DNA of 64,000 bases from Paraphysomonas bandaiensis (taxonomy: Eukaryota > Chrysophyceae), in contig CBFFRP010000132.1 in assembly GCA_965644295.1 (NCBI GenBank), positions 62,001-126,000 on the forward strand. Direction: 5' to 3'. The notes beneath the pieces are model-generated. The model was not told where the DNA came from. It did not search any database and worked only from the letters and a program-made list of their open reading frames with translations. Of this stretch, positions 10,961 to 21,655 are shown in pieces; the first letter of the stretch is position 1, and every line of letters begins with the position of its first letter. The position numbers and the translations under genes are program-made.

Positions 10961-12014
10961 ACATTCTTATACGCTTTGTGATTCAGTTATCACAACATAG
11001 ACATCATATCATTATTATCGCATTATAGTTGATGGTATGATATTTCAACTTAATTATATATATATCTATTATCTATGGCTAGAGTGTATGATAGCACAGT
11101 ACGGTTGTATATAATCATATATCCCTTCACTCATATGTATCTATCTTGTGTATTACCAAACTTCTTTACCTCCTTTATCTCTCCATCTTTGAGTTATTCA
11201 TCCCATTTGCTCAGTTGCTTATTTTGCATCTATTCTGTTCTCCACTGCAATATAGTGTCATCGGCTACTTGGCATCATCATTTTCGTGTTCCACAGAAAA
11301 TCTGTCAACATATAAATATAGTCCTGAGTCCTGAAGGCCAATGTACAGAGTACATAGAACGAGTCATAATCATACTGTCCGATACCTACGGTGTCCTAGC
11401 ACAGACGTTTTTGAAGTCGAGTGTTTCTGTACCTCATACAACTGTCCATTATTTCTCATCGTCTTTCTACTATACTTTCACTAGTTAGTTAATTGTTCTA
11501 CTACATTAGTTATTACATGTAGATAACTGATTACATACTATATGATAGTTACATGTATGCACTGTAGCATTGGAAGGCCCCAGGTATAGGGAACAATAGA
11601 TTATATATATTATTGTATAGTGTTTAGAAATCTTGATTGATCTTATGTCTTATGGTAGGTACATATCATAATTATGCTTTCGAGGTTCTTCATTCGTTGC
11701 TGCGCGATCCCATATGCGGATGACAATGAGTACTCAATCATGCGAATTATTCAATATTTCTCTGTTATATTTGCAGATGATCATTAGTGGCAATCACTGT
11801 TCGTTCTAGCATGTACAGGAGTACGGGGCTGTCCTGCGATGAAGCTGGAGCTCTCAGTACCCCATCATCGATTTGATATTTCATATACTACATAAAACAA
11901 TGTACTTGATAAACATTCCGCGATGAAAGTACAGGTAATAAAAACTAATATTAACACACACTCCTGCAAACAATAGCAAATGATATCGTAAACACTCCAA
12001 TCTAAACTCATGTC
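10961..12014. other. Intergenic DNA, no gene seen
   Basis: Open frames here (for example 11075-11488) are leucine/serine/tyrosine-rich translations of low-complexity AT/TC DNA with no family signature. At about 11580-11620 there is a GGGAACAATAGATTATATATATT fragment resembling the end of the hAT-like MITE at 53922-54076. Confidence 0.5.
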
Positions 12015-12449
12015 TTAGTTTTTAAGATCTTCAAGATCACTACCTTTCACACAATCATCGTCTACACTACACTCAGTAATCGATTTCTTCTCTGGGTCTT
12101 GTGGTTCGTCATTATCATTACTCAAAGCAGTCTCAGTTGTATCAGTGAGTTCCTCGAATTTGCGTTTTCTCTCTTCTTTCTTCGCCTTCTTCTTTTTTCG
12201 CTTTTCTGCATTCTTTCGCGTTCTTTCCTCTGCTTCCAATCTATTGCGGCGAATTTTCTCTTCAAGCTCCTTCTGTTGTTGCTCTGATTGCTTTTGTCTT
12301 TCAATTTCTTCAAGACGGAAGTGCTCTCGTCTTCTAGCTGCTCGGTAGATATCAAACTCTCCGCTGCCCGCACCAGCGCAGCTCCCCATAACATTATTAA
12401 CCTTCTCTACCTGGACAAGAAATAAGACACAAGGTTTTATAGACAGCAT
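12015..12449 (-). CDS. PRKRIP1-like spliceosome-associated protein
   Basis: The diagnostic block [26 protein letters not shown] matches the core of PRKRIP1 (PRKR-interacting protein 1). In human C/C* spliceosomes that protein forms a long helix bridging U2 snRNP and the catalytic core. The block is followed by a long charged helix rich in E, K, R and Q (residues ~45-115) and an acidic tail, again as in the family. The ATG-initiated frame (12449) begins with hydrophobic residues. A good acceptor (TTGTCCAG) at about 12411 suggests those residues are intronic and that an unlocated upstream exon supplies the true N terminus, which is about 80 residues long in human. The 5' boundary is therefore uncertain. 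The protein is expected to be nuclear. Confidence 0.8.
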   Translation of the reverse strand: MLSIKPCVLFLVQVEKVNNVMGSCAGAGSGEFDIYRAARRREHFRLEEIERQKQSEQQQKELEEKIRRNRLEAEERTRKNAEKRKKKKAKKEERKRKFEELTDTTETALSNDNDEPQDPEKKSITECSVDDDCVKGSDLEDLKN

Positions 12450-13786
12450 CAGTCTGCCTGAAGCTTTTTAGGCCCCGTCTCAGCTGCCGTTGACGAGGAG
12501 GCAGTCACCACTTTGGTGTTCGAGTCGCTGTCTGTCGCGCTGTCAGATAATCAGACAGAGAAAACGATTGCCTTACATGTCTGTACGGTAGTGTAGCGCC
12601 CCATGCTTCAACAGGATCAATCACAGCACTCGTACGAGATAAGAGATATGGTAATATAGGAGATTGTATGTGTGTGCAGTGGTTCCTGTATGGGATATGA
12701 CTGTATGTATGTGCATGTGTGTACGTCTAGACGTCGTGCAGTTTATTAACGAGGTCAACAAGTCGAGAAGCATAGGAATACTCCACAGTATAACGAGGGA
12801 TACGGCATATCTGTTGTACAGTGGGAATACTGCTGTATATCTGCTGGATGCTGTGACTGCATCTGCTGTACTTCTCTGTACTTACAGTCATACAGTACAT
12901 TCGTACTTCACGACAGCAGTACAGTACACCAGTATCCAGAGAACTGCACTTCACATTACGGTACGATTTCGATACGGTAGAATGATACGCAGTGACAGAT
13001 CGGAAGACAGCACAGGCGGCTCTCTTCAACAAACAGGAACTGAGCCCGACATCATGATAAGGATTGAATGTGGCAGCTAGTATGATGCATGGCGCCTCCT
13101 GCGCTGTATTCGATACGCCATAGCTGTGTATGCGTTGTAATGCAATCAACATAACTGTGAGTGTCTAACATAGAAACAAACAGAGAGTCGCTGCTGAATC
13201 AGTGTCGTCTACTCGTAAAGTCTCAGGGCTCACAGGGGGTGCGGAGCTATAAGATGTCATCATCAGTGAGCGGTCATCAATATCGGGTGAGTGGACTGAC
13301 TGGCAAACTATCTGCACATATATCTATGTATAAGTATACTATCTCTACTCTACCTATCTGTAATCTATTAATCTATCCAACTATCAATCTATCTATCTGT
13401 ATATCTATCTATTCATCGTAATACTATTTATCTATATCTATCTGTATAAGAAAGTCTAATTACTACTTGTTGGCTCTTTACTAGACTAGTAGTATAACTA
13501 TCTGTATACTATCTCTACTCTATCTATCTATATACTATCTCTTCTCTATTTATCTGTGTATTGAGATATCTATCACAATATCGATCTGCTTATCTCTCTG
13601 TCTGTTCATATATAGTTATCTATATCTCTGTCTGTCTATCTTTCTGTCTGTTTGTATATCTGTTTCGACCTCTATTGACGAATGCACAGCAACTGTTTCC
13701 TTCAGTGCAATCTGGAGGAAGCGCAAAGGGAAGGCTACCGAAACTACTGTCTACAGGCACGACATCAAAGTTGAATTATGTTTTAA
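12450..13786. promoter_or_regulatory. Divergent intergenic region between PRKRIP1-like and PP2C genes
   Basis: This is the shared upstream region of two divergent genes. It holds imperfect (CTAT/CTGT)n tetranucleotide runs at about 13330-13640 instead of the (ATGT)n tracts found between other divergent pairs. Missing 5' exons of either gene may lie here: a possible short exon ATGTCATCATCAGTGAGC with a GTGAGT donor is at 13254. Long ORFs such as 12664-13080 look spurious. Confidence 0.45.
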
Positions 13787-13837
13787 TATAGTTGTATAGA
13801 TGATAAAGCTAGTGACAGCAACGCCGATACTTCTGGT

Positions 13838-15682
13838 TTGGATGTTGGGGTGTGCTCTGTACAAGGCAGACGTCCGTATCAGGAAGATCAATACGCAGTA
13901 TGTCACCTAATTCTTTTTTCGTCTCTCACTATGCTCTATGCCTTGATACAGGTTTGTCGGTTTCTTCGAGATCCGGCCAGTTCTCCAGCGAGTGCCCCCG
14001 AAACTCATTTTTTTGGTGTATTCGACGGCCACGCTGGTGGCAAATGTTCCAAGGCAATCTGTACAACAATTCCGTTCCAATTTTCTCGAGATGAGTCATT
14101 CGCTACGAATGTCCCTACCGCTCTCAATAAAGCTATTCAGCGCACGAACGAGCAGTTCTTAGAGGTTGCTGGGCGACTGCGATTGAATGATGGGTCTACA
14201 GCTGTCTGCGTTATCCTGCGAGGGTTGACAATGACCATATCTAACGTTGGAGATTCTCGGGCATGTCTTATCACAGCACGTAAGGGCATCACTTTAACAG
14301 AGGATCATAAACCTTCTTCTCCTACGGAGCATCGTCGAATTGCTTCGTTTGGAGGGATGGTCACATATAACACAGGTATTGCACGAGTGGCTGGAGTTCT
14401 CGCTGTATCTCGGGCATTCGGAAACTACGGTATACGCAGTCTTATCAGAGCAGACCCAGATATTACCCAGCGAGAATTAAAATCCGACGATGATTTCCTA
14501 ATCCTAGCGTCAGATGGTTTGTGGGATGTGTTCAGAGCGAACGAAGTGGCAGACATATGCTATACACTTCAGAAACATGGTGTGAGAAGGATTGCCGATC
14601 AACTTGTGCAACTAGCTTTGACTCGTGGATCGATGGATAATATTACTGCGGTCGTCGTATCGCTTTCTAAATACGTTGCTCGCATGAAGTCGGGGGATCA
14701 AGGATGTATCACAGGATCGAAACGAGGGGCTACAACAAGTGGCGTGCTGACTGGGTCATCGCGTTTGGTGTCGGCTGAAGTTGGCACCAACTCACGACCG
14801 AGCAGCGGTTACGCGAAAATGCACAATAAAGGAAATTTTGTTGGCAGTGATGAATACGACAACGAAGATAGAATTGATGACAGCATAACTGTGTATGAAT
14901 CAGAATTAAATGGACTCACACGATCAAAAGTTCAGAGGGCATCTACAGCTGCAGGGTCGTACACTCGCGGTGGCGCAAGGAAACCACCGTTATATGTGAG
15001 TGGCGAACGAAAAGGTGGAGTCGATGCGAATGTAAGTATCGTTGATGGGTGTGGTGGAAGCGATTATTCGGCATCGACAATTAAACCTGTCAGTGCGCAC
15101 CGCAGTGTGATCCGCACGAGCGGTAGCACCACCGAGAAGCGTTGTCAGAGCAGTGGTGCCTCGAGAATGAGTCGTCGAGGGCCTGTGTCTGACAAGGACC
15201 ATAACTGTGTGGCGATGAGTGCCTCCTCCAGCCACATGCTTCATAGCTCCAGGACAAGTCAGCACTCCTTTGGCCATTCCTCAAGCCTTGATCAAGACCG
15301 CATCATGCCCATGGCCGTTGGACATCGCCGACCAGCATCCCGAAATGGGTCTGCGCACTCTGTTCACAGTAATTCAGGCAACAAAAGACCTGGTTCTGCA
15401 ATGGGAAACATTAACCCAACTCATGGCGAAGGATGCGGTGTTCGCCTGAGGTTCTCGAAAAGCTACACAGGCCCCATGTTAGCGTTTTCTGGCAATAGTT
15501 CAGGCATACCGGAGATAACGAAACATGAGCGTATGCATAGTCCAATCTCAACTAATGCGGGGAGTCTAGGGGTGGCACCAGACCGGTGCCGTGACGGAAC
15601 TGGTAGTGCTAAAAGTAACAGCAATCAACCGAGCAGTGGGGGCGCGAAGCTCTCAATTTTGAAGAGTTTTTCTCACGGATAG
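13838..15682 (+). CDS. PP2C-type (PPM) serine/threonine phosphatase with long Ser-rich tail
   Basis: All PPM landmarks are present in order: RRPYQEDQY, FFGVFDGHAGG, DGSTAV, NVGDSRACL, EDHKPSSPTEHRRI, VLAVSRAFGN, LILASDGLWDV and DNITAVVV. The aspartates that bind the two metals are intact, so an active Mn/Mg-dependent phosphatase is expected. The reading frame crosses a likely 54-nt GT-AG intron (13898-13951; GTATGT...ATACAG) whose length is a multiple of three and which has no stop. Removing it restores normal spacing between the QEDQY and DGHAG motifs. The frame has no ATG upstream (open to 13787), so a 5' exon is missing. Residues beyond ~300 form a low-complexity Ser/Gly/Arg tail of about 300 residues with no recognised domain, possibly a regulatory or localisation tail. 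Confidence 0.9.
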   Translation: MDVGVCSVQGRRPYQEDQYAVCHLILFSSLTMLYALIQVCRFLRDPASSPASAPETHFFGVFDGHAGGKCSKAICTTIPFQFSRDESFATNVPTALNKAIQRTNEQFLEVAGRLRLNDGSTAVCVILRGLTMTISNVGDSRACLITARKGITLTEDHKPSSPTEHRRIASFGGMVTYNTGIARVAGVLAVSRAFGNYGIRSLIRADPDITQRELKSDDDFLILASDGLWDVFRANEVADICYTLQKHGVRRIADQLVQLALTRGSMDNITAVVVSLSKYVARMKSGDQGCITGSKRGATTSGVLTGSSRLVSAEVGTNSRPSSGYAKMHNKGNFVGSDEYDNEDRIDDSITVYESELNGLTRSKVQRASTAAGSYTRGGARKPPLYVSGERKGGVDANVSIVDGCGGSDYSASTIKPVSAHRSVIRTSGSTTEKRCQSSGASRMSRRGPVSDKDHNCVAMSASSSHMLHSSRTSQHSFGHSSSLDQDRIMPMAVGHRRPASRNGSAHSVHSNSGNKRPGSAMGNINPTHGEGCGVRLRFSKSYTGPMLAFSGNSSGIPEITKHERMHSPISTNAGSLGVAPDRCRDGTGSAKSNSNQPSSGGAKLSILKSFSHG

Positions 15683-17005
15683 CTAATAAGGACAGCTACC
15701 ATGAAGATATTGGTACTTCATGGTGCAATATTTTGTACATAACAATATCCTTGTAGATGTTATTATGGATTGCGTTAATGCTGGCAGTGCTAACAGCGAG
15801 TTTCGTATTATTGGAGGGTGTGATACCAAAAAGGCAACAGTACATGTGCAGGAGCTGTTTTTTAGGCATCATCATCGTTAACGGGTTCAATAATAGATAT
15901 AGTGTTATGTGCTTCATACAATTTGGAATTTAGCGCTATTACGAGTTATGTGATTTATCGCAATAATGAACATATCCCGTGTTATCATATTTGTACTTCC
16001 TGGCATAACTGTCATCATGCTACTTCGGGCTACTTAAGGCAGGTACACGTAAAAAGTGAGTCAAAGCGTTCTTGTTATAAATACTGTCATTGCATTCGGT
16101 TTATTTAAAATATGCAATATATTATTTATTTTCCTGCATATTCTAGTCCTTTGAAATTTGACGCGACTCAGAGTGTCTGAATTTCCTCGGAAGAAATAAA
16201 TCTATATATCCGCAACTTCTCTACTTACTTCCCCCCTACGTAATTCTAGAAACAACATCCCAGTCACAAACGGCCAATTTTCTATACTGGAACACCGCTA
16301 TATAAACTCCTTAATACCCTTATATCATCCTACAGAAAATACGCCTATACCCTGTCAAAATACTATACGAGTTACCATGAATCTCCGATACCCGATACAG
16401 CTATCTGCGATATGATGTGATATATATTGTGCAATTGAAGTGAGTTAATAGTGTGCAATAATAGGTGAAGCCAACTCATAGGTATAACGGGTGATTATAG
16501 GTACAAAGAATTAAATTCAGTTACTGGTTACTGATGTGTGACTATACAGGATATAGAACTGATTGATGAACATATGTTTGGTTACTAAGTGTGAATAGAA
16601 GTAAGTGTTACTAAAAGTGATAAATAGATGTTGCTGAGAACAGGTGTTTCATCAGATGTTACACGAATGTGTAGTGAAATGTTCAGAATAATAATTATAA
16701 TTTCTTACTTGAAAGTGCATTGTGTTCAACATAGCATGGTTAAGGTATACGTGTAGAGCTAAGTTAACTTTAGTGAAATGTCCAATTCTAACATGCGATG
16801 ATCGATATACAGTAAGAGTGCTGCGAGTGAGAGAGAACTACAACACGTCACAAAGATTAACGCAGCCAGGAAGCATTTATCACCACGGTAAAAATGTTGT
16901 GCTATACTATAAGACTTGTCAGCAGTAGAGGGATGGACAGCAACGCACACTTGCCATATATATACGATATACGATACTTAAATAACAAAAATTCAATACT
17001 GACTA
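15683..17005. other. Tail-to-tail intergenic DNA
   Basis: The stretch lies between the 3' ends of PP2C and the FAM50A-like gene. No gene is supported. A repeat terminus GTGAATAGAAGTAAGTGTTA (16591-16610) belongs to the MITE family described at 21026-21321. Confidence 0.5.
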
Positions 17006-18325
17006 CTATTTCTTCGTCTCATCCCCATGTATAGAGTACTTCCCATCCCGCTTAACGTTAGGGTCGTATATTTCCCACCTACTTGCAGGAAATATGTGCT
17101 TATTCCTCTCATACCATCGCCGTTCGCACACTTTACCAGGGTGAGACTCATCTTTCTCAACACGCACATCGTTCACAATCCTATTACAACGAATATTATA
17201 AGATCCTTCAAGCATGGATTTGAAGTAAATAAGTAATGCTATATCAATAAAAATAGTATACCTGATATCATCATGCACGTCGAAGTGAAACAGAGGACCT
17301 GATTTCCCACGGGCTTTGGTTATAATCAGGTCATAAAATGATATGTGCTACATATGCTTGATTAAAAGCGCAACACAGTATATGAGTAACAGAAGAATTA
17401 CGTGTGGTATAATAAGATCCTCCTTGACGTACATAAGGCTATCCGATCCCACACATCGAAGCTCAGGGAACTCTGGTGACAATTGTAGCTTCACAAACTC
17501 AAGAAACCTGCCGATGGTGCACCCTTTCTTCACTTCGATGGCCTTACGGTGTCCTGACCCATCCCAGAAACTGTATGTAACCTCTATCATCTACATGAAG
17601 CTATTACACTTCCCTTCATGACACTATCTAATTACCTCCCCCTTTATGGCCTCCTGCTGCTCTTCCCATTCTCTTCGAAGACGCTCTTTCTCTCTCGCGA
17701 TTGCTTCGTCTCTTTGTCGATCTGGCAAATGGCTGGTGTCTACATCAGGGTTCTTAGAAACCTTCTTGGGCGGGACAATGACCTCTTCCTCCTCTTCACC
17801 ATCATCCATGTCAAACGATAAGGCAGAAACCATCTTTTTGCGCTTCTCCGCACGCTGGCGGGCTTTTTTTTCAGCTAATCGGGCAGCATCTTTCTCATCA
17901 GCATTCCGCTGATTTGCAGCGGACTCTTTCTTCGCCTTATCAACAACTTCCCTGGCCTCTCTGAAGTCCTTCGCACTCACGAGACCCACAGTACGTTCCC
18001 TGAACTCTTGTTCCAATGAATCGCTGCAGAGAGAGCGATAAGACGCATTGACATTCACAGCATAACAGTACGCATATGATCCATAGCGCACCTCCCACAG
18101 TTAAACTTCTCATCTATCCTCGACACAGAGGTACTATTTTCCCCTTTAATCTTATTCCTGACAGCCAAGTACTCACTCTGCTGCTTCTCTCTCTCTTTAG
18201 TGAGCTGAGCGGCTCGAACCCCAGCAACATTACCTTCCACTGTATGAACACCTGCACACACACTCACAGGGGGGACAACACACTACATTCTTACCGGAGT
18301 CACCAAACCGACGGATATCAGTCAT
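17006..18325 (-). CDS. FAM50A/XAP5 (XCT) family protein
   Basis: Six exons were deduced on the minus strand: 18295-18325, 18092-18251, 17636-18023, 17402-17590, 17262-17347 and 17006-17180. They give 342 residues, close to human FAM50A (339). Introns are 43, 68, 45, 54 and 81 nt, all GT-AG. Landmarks in order are a [10 protein letters not shown] helix, [16 protein letters not shown], a Lys/Glu coiled coil, [64 protein letters not shown] and [15 protein letters not shown]. The exon joins were chosen because they recreate the family spacing residue for residue. FAM50A is nuclear and is found in human C-complex spliceosomes; the plant relative XCT affects small-RNA production and the clock. The gene is divergent from the ankyrin gene across an (ACAT)n tract. 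Confidence 0.93.
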
Positions 18326-18400
18326 CTTAGCTGAGGAGTATTATCTATGCTATGAACCCTGCCACGAGGCAGGAACATATATATGTACCCATGCAATGCT

Positions 18401-18832
18401 ACATACATACACACGTACATACATACACACGTACATACATACATGCATATATATACATACATACATACATACATACATACATACATACATACATACATAC
18501 ATACATACATACATACATACATACATACATACATACATACATACATACATACATACATACATACATACATGCATATATATACATACATACATGCATATAC
18601 ATACATACATACATACATACATACATACATACATACATACATACATACATACATACATACATACATACATACATACATACATACATACATACATACATAC
18701 ATACATACATACATACATACATACATACATACATACATACATACATACATACATACATACATACATACATACATACATACATACATACATACATACATAC
18801 ATACATACATACATGCATATATATACATAGTA
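18401..18832. repeat. (ACAT)n microsatellite in divergent promoter
   Basis: About 430 bp of ACAT units, interrupted by short ACAC, ATGCATATATAT and similar variants near 18411-18450, 18570-18600 and 18812-18828. It fills most of the 559 bp between the FAM50A-like start (18325) and the ankyrin start (18885). Long His/Ile/Tyr or Met/Tyr/Val/Cys ORFs across it are artefacts of the repeat. Confidence 0.95.
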
Positions 18833-18884
18833 TATTGCAGATGCGTAGTGTTCAAATCGCTCCGCTGGTTTTAGCGCACTAGAC

Positions 18885-19286
18885 ATGTTGAAACTGTGTT
18901 TGCTGTGTCTCTTCTTTTTCCAGTCTGTGTATGCGCAGGTGTGGCAGGATAGTGATACTCTGAGTAGCATGTGGAGCGCATGCAGCCGACACGACACACA
19001 GACGCTGCAGCAGATTCTTCAACACGAGCCAGACGCTGCTTTTGCGAGATCCAGTGATGGAAGAGGACCATTGTTTTGGGCGTATGAGTATGCCCACACT
19101 GAAGCTATTGACATTCTGGAGAAACTCGGAGTTGACCCGTTAGCTGAGGATGCTGATGGTAACACCCCAAGACAATTAGGCATCGACAATGCGGAGATCA
19201 ATGCACACAGACAATTTCCACAGGCAACTACCTATCAGCCGACTTATGATTATGACGATTACGACGATTATGAGGATGAATTGTAG
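18885..19286 (+). CDS. Secretory-pathway ankyrin-repeat protein with C-terminal EDEL
   Basis: The protein has 133 residues in a single exon. The N terminus is a clear signal peptide (MLKLCLLCLFFFQSVYA, cleavage likely before QVWQ). Two to three ankyrin-type units follow: MWSACSRHDTQTLQQILQ, then SSDGRGPLFWAYEYAHTEAIDILEKLGVDPLAEDADGNTP. The C terminus is acidic and tyrosine-rich and ends YEDEL, similar to KDEL/HDEL-type ER retrieval signals. I infer an ER-lumenal interaction module. Ankyrin repeats are usually cytosolic or nuclear, so the signal peptide is notable. Function is unknown. It is transcribed away from the (ACAT)n tract shared with the FAM50A-like gene. Confidence 0.8.
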   Translation: MLKLCLLCLFFFQSVYAQVWQDSDTLSSMWSACSRHDTQTLQQILQHEPDAAFARSSDGRGPLFWAYEYAHTEAIDILEKLGVDPLAEDADGNTPRQLGIDNAEINAHRQFPQATTYQPTYDYDDYDDYEDEL

Positions 19287-20451
19287 TTTGAGCAAATGTT
19301 ATGCTTTGTCCCTCTCCGAGTATGAGTTATTGTTTATGGGACAGGAAGCTTGTAATTGAATTTTATATTGAGTACATATGGCTATCATTTGGCAAGATTT
19401 TATTAGTTGTATCGTGTGCAACATTTATTCAAGTAGTACATCAACTAGAGGTAGGGATTACTAGTGTTATATGTACAGAATACTATGTACGTATTCCCAA
19501 TAGTACATTACAAAGATAGTTACAGTATAATATATTGTTTCCTATCAGGGATGGCTACCGTTATCATTGCCCAACAGTTCGTGAACCACCATCCATATGA
19601 GAGGCCACCAACTGCATGCATGGTAAACTTATATTATATATTGTATGCTCGGATGATATATTATATATATTGTCAAACCCATATTTTGATTAAAAAACCA
19701 TAGTGTGTTTTTGACTTGAATTAGCTCGTATTAGCATTGGTTCAATATAGGCATTCAATTTTAACATGCGACTCGAACAGAACTTTCATCTTTCTTAAAT
19801 TTGACATTGACATTTATTATAATGTGATTTCAGAATTCAGTATAATACACAAGTTTAGAGACACCACAATGATGAGCCAACTTTCAAAAGCAGATCATCA
19901 AATATTCCAAATCACCTTCCATCCTTCGTCTGTTGTAGAAGACCGTGACAATGACAGTGCAAACGATCTATCTTCATAACTAGAACTTCGAAAGAATGCT
20001 GCAAGAATAATACTGGAGAGTTCAAATGCCATATCTGATACTGAAGGTGATTCGGAGCAATGGTACCCAGTTCTTTCAGGATTGTGTGTACCATATCATA
20101 CACACAGCATTCGGGTCAGGTGCACTACTAGCAGAGTTTAAGCGTATTATACATAGATGTGATAATGATGCCAATATGACAAAACACAAAGCCTCGTGCG
20201 ACTATAATTCGTCATATTCATTAGAATATGAATGTACGAAAGTCAACACCTCGCAGTTACTATTCCCTCAGTATCCTTCTGTGGTAGGGGTATATTGTAA
20301 ATTAGCTTGAGTTAATCTACAGTCCAAAATTAAATGCCGTTCCCTTTTGTAGCTGCTATACTTAGGCTTTTCATTTGGTTTCTTAATGTGACTAGTAAAT
20401 ATATGCAAACGTGGGAATTTGAGGACCTATTTCCTCTAGCAGCAAGGTTAT
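19287..20451. other. AT-rich intergenic DNA with one diverged repeat
   Basis: No gene is supported; short ORFs have no family signature. The segment 19735-20200 is a diverged copy of 54930-55345. Confidence 0.5.
19735..20200 (+). repeat. Diverged dispersed repeat (pair with 54930-55345)
   Basis: Shared blocks in the same order include AATATAGGCATTCAA, TTCCATCCTTCG, GTGCAAACGATCTATCTTCAT, ACCATATCTGAT, GTACCCAGTTCTTTCAGG and CATATCATACACACA. Scattered differences and indels indicate an old element. A third site near 62315 shares AATATAGGCATTCAAG. Confidence 0.65.
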
Positions 20452-20606
20452 CCGGGGTATTGGGCTGCTTAATGGCTCAAAAAGTCAGCAGATGTCAGGT
20501 ATATTAACATTCTCTGTTTTCTCATTTGAGTGATAGTGCGAAAGTGGTTGCGCCTTGGTGCTTGCGGTGACGCACAAGTAGCTTTCGTATCGTAAATAGG
20601 AGGTAA
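20452..20606 (+). repeat. SINE-like dispersed repeat, copy 2 (3' part)
   Basis: It begins at the GGGGTATTGGGCTGC block and runs through the hairpin with basal stem CGAAAG (20539-20544) and CTTTCG (20582-20587). This is a paired variant of the CGGAAG/CTTCCG stem in the 52-kb copy. Confidence 0.65.
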
Positions 20607-20671
20607 TGTCTGATTATTAGCAAAAAGCGTGGAAGGGTCAGAGCTAATGTAGTAAACCAATTTAACTAACT

Positions 20672-21023
20672 AGTGCTTAACTCTGATATCCTGCTATATG
20701 GCGCTACGAAAGCTGCTTGTGCGTTACCTCAAGCACCAAGTTGCTACCACTTTTTTTCTCCCTGTCCTTAAGCTGAATAGCCCGCATGATTGACTTCAGT
20801 AGGCAGCTAAATACCCCTGATGCCCTTGAAGTGGGTCGATTCCCGGAAGCTTGGCAGCCCATTGACGTCTACACAAGTGACATCCCTTCTACCACACAAG
20901 CATTAGGCTATGAGTAGACAGAAAATATACGGCTCACGTTGCTTCTCCGGAGCAATATCTCTGGTACTGGTACTTATCCCCCAGAACACCACAAAAGGAT
21001 GCGAGTATGACTTTATTGAGGGT
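20672..21023 (-). repeat. SINE-like dispersed repeat, copy 3
   Basis: A minus-strand copy with the head near 21023 (CCCTCAATAAAGTCATACTCGC), the GGGGGATAAGTACCAG block, the GGCAGCC-type block and the hairpin near 20705-20755. It is convergent with copy 2, only 65 bp away. Confidence 0.65.
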
Positions 21024-21025
21024 TA

Positions 21026-21321
21026 AATAGAAGTAAGTGTTACTATAAGTCATCTTAATACAAGATAGAAGATAGTATATGTTTTAGAATGTATTACTAA
21101 GTGTAAATAGAAGAATAGGATTTCAACATTATGAGCACCAGCTACAATTTTACATATAGAAATTAGGAGTATCATCCCATGTCTAAATGTTTGCCCTCGT
21201 TTCAAAACTTTTAGTGCGGGAGAATATAGTCTTCTCATTCCCTTGGTTAAATATAACTATAATTACTTTTTTGTGCGATATATTTTTTAAGTATTGACTT
21301 TTAGTAACACTTACTTCTATT
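21026..21321. mobile_element. MITE with 27-bp terminal inverted repeats
   Basis: The left end 21026-21052 and right end 21295-21321 are inverted copies with one mismatch (core GAAGTAAGTGTTACTA). Length is 296 bp and there is no coding capacity. Lone termini of the same family lie at 16591-16615 and 50398-50430. The interior (about 21155-21250) resembles the foldback at 55555-55665. Target-site duplication is not clear because the left end lies next to the SINE-like copy. Confidence 0.75.
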
Positions 21322-21655
21322 CACACTATCACACTTCGACACTTAGTAACACTTTATTAGTGAACTTCATTGCATCTAAAAACTTAATACATATATGGCG
21401 TAAAGAAATGATAACATTATTATCCGACAGGTACATTTAAGTGTACAATAACACGCCACCAATACTAGCTATACCATATTATTTTATAATGTGATCGTGA
21501 TCGCTAATAATCACACATTCATATGGTCAACTACATCTAGTTTATACGTCAAAATGAATCACCAATAACTTCTATGGACATTCTCACTACTTCAATCTAT
21601 AGGGCATTATCGTTGATCAAAATAAATCGCGAATTCAATGTCACAAGCAATAATA

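Noticed and set aside
11075-11488. 137-residue plus-strand ORF
   Set aside because: The composition is that of translated low-complexity pyrimidine-rich DNA, with no family signature or splice support.
12411-12449. First 13 codons of the PRKRIP1-like ORF as the real N terminus
   Set aside because: They read as hydrophobic residues ending in a pyrimidine-rich CAG, i.e. probably an intron end. Kept in the coordinates only because the upstream exon was not found.
12664-13152. ORFs on both strands between PRKRIP1-like and PP2C genes
   Set aside because: They overlap antiparallel in GTA/TAC-rich sequence that is open on both strands by composition. No recognisable domain.
13561-13791. ORF immediately upstream of PP2C as its first exon
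   Set aside because: The frame would need a splice, and no convincing GT donor is present before the PP2C frame at 13787. Its first half is translated CTAT repeat.
18322-18997. Long ORFs of Met-Tyr-Val-Cys or His-Thr-Tyr-Ile repeats (also at 27373-27881, 37195-37943 and 57059-58089)
   Set aside because: They are six-frame translations of (ATGT/ACAT)n arrays, are open in several frames at once, and have no unique sequence. They are not proteins.
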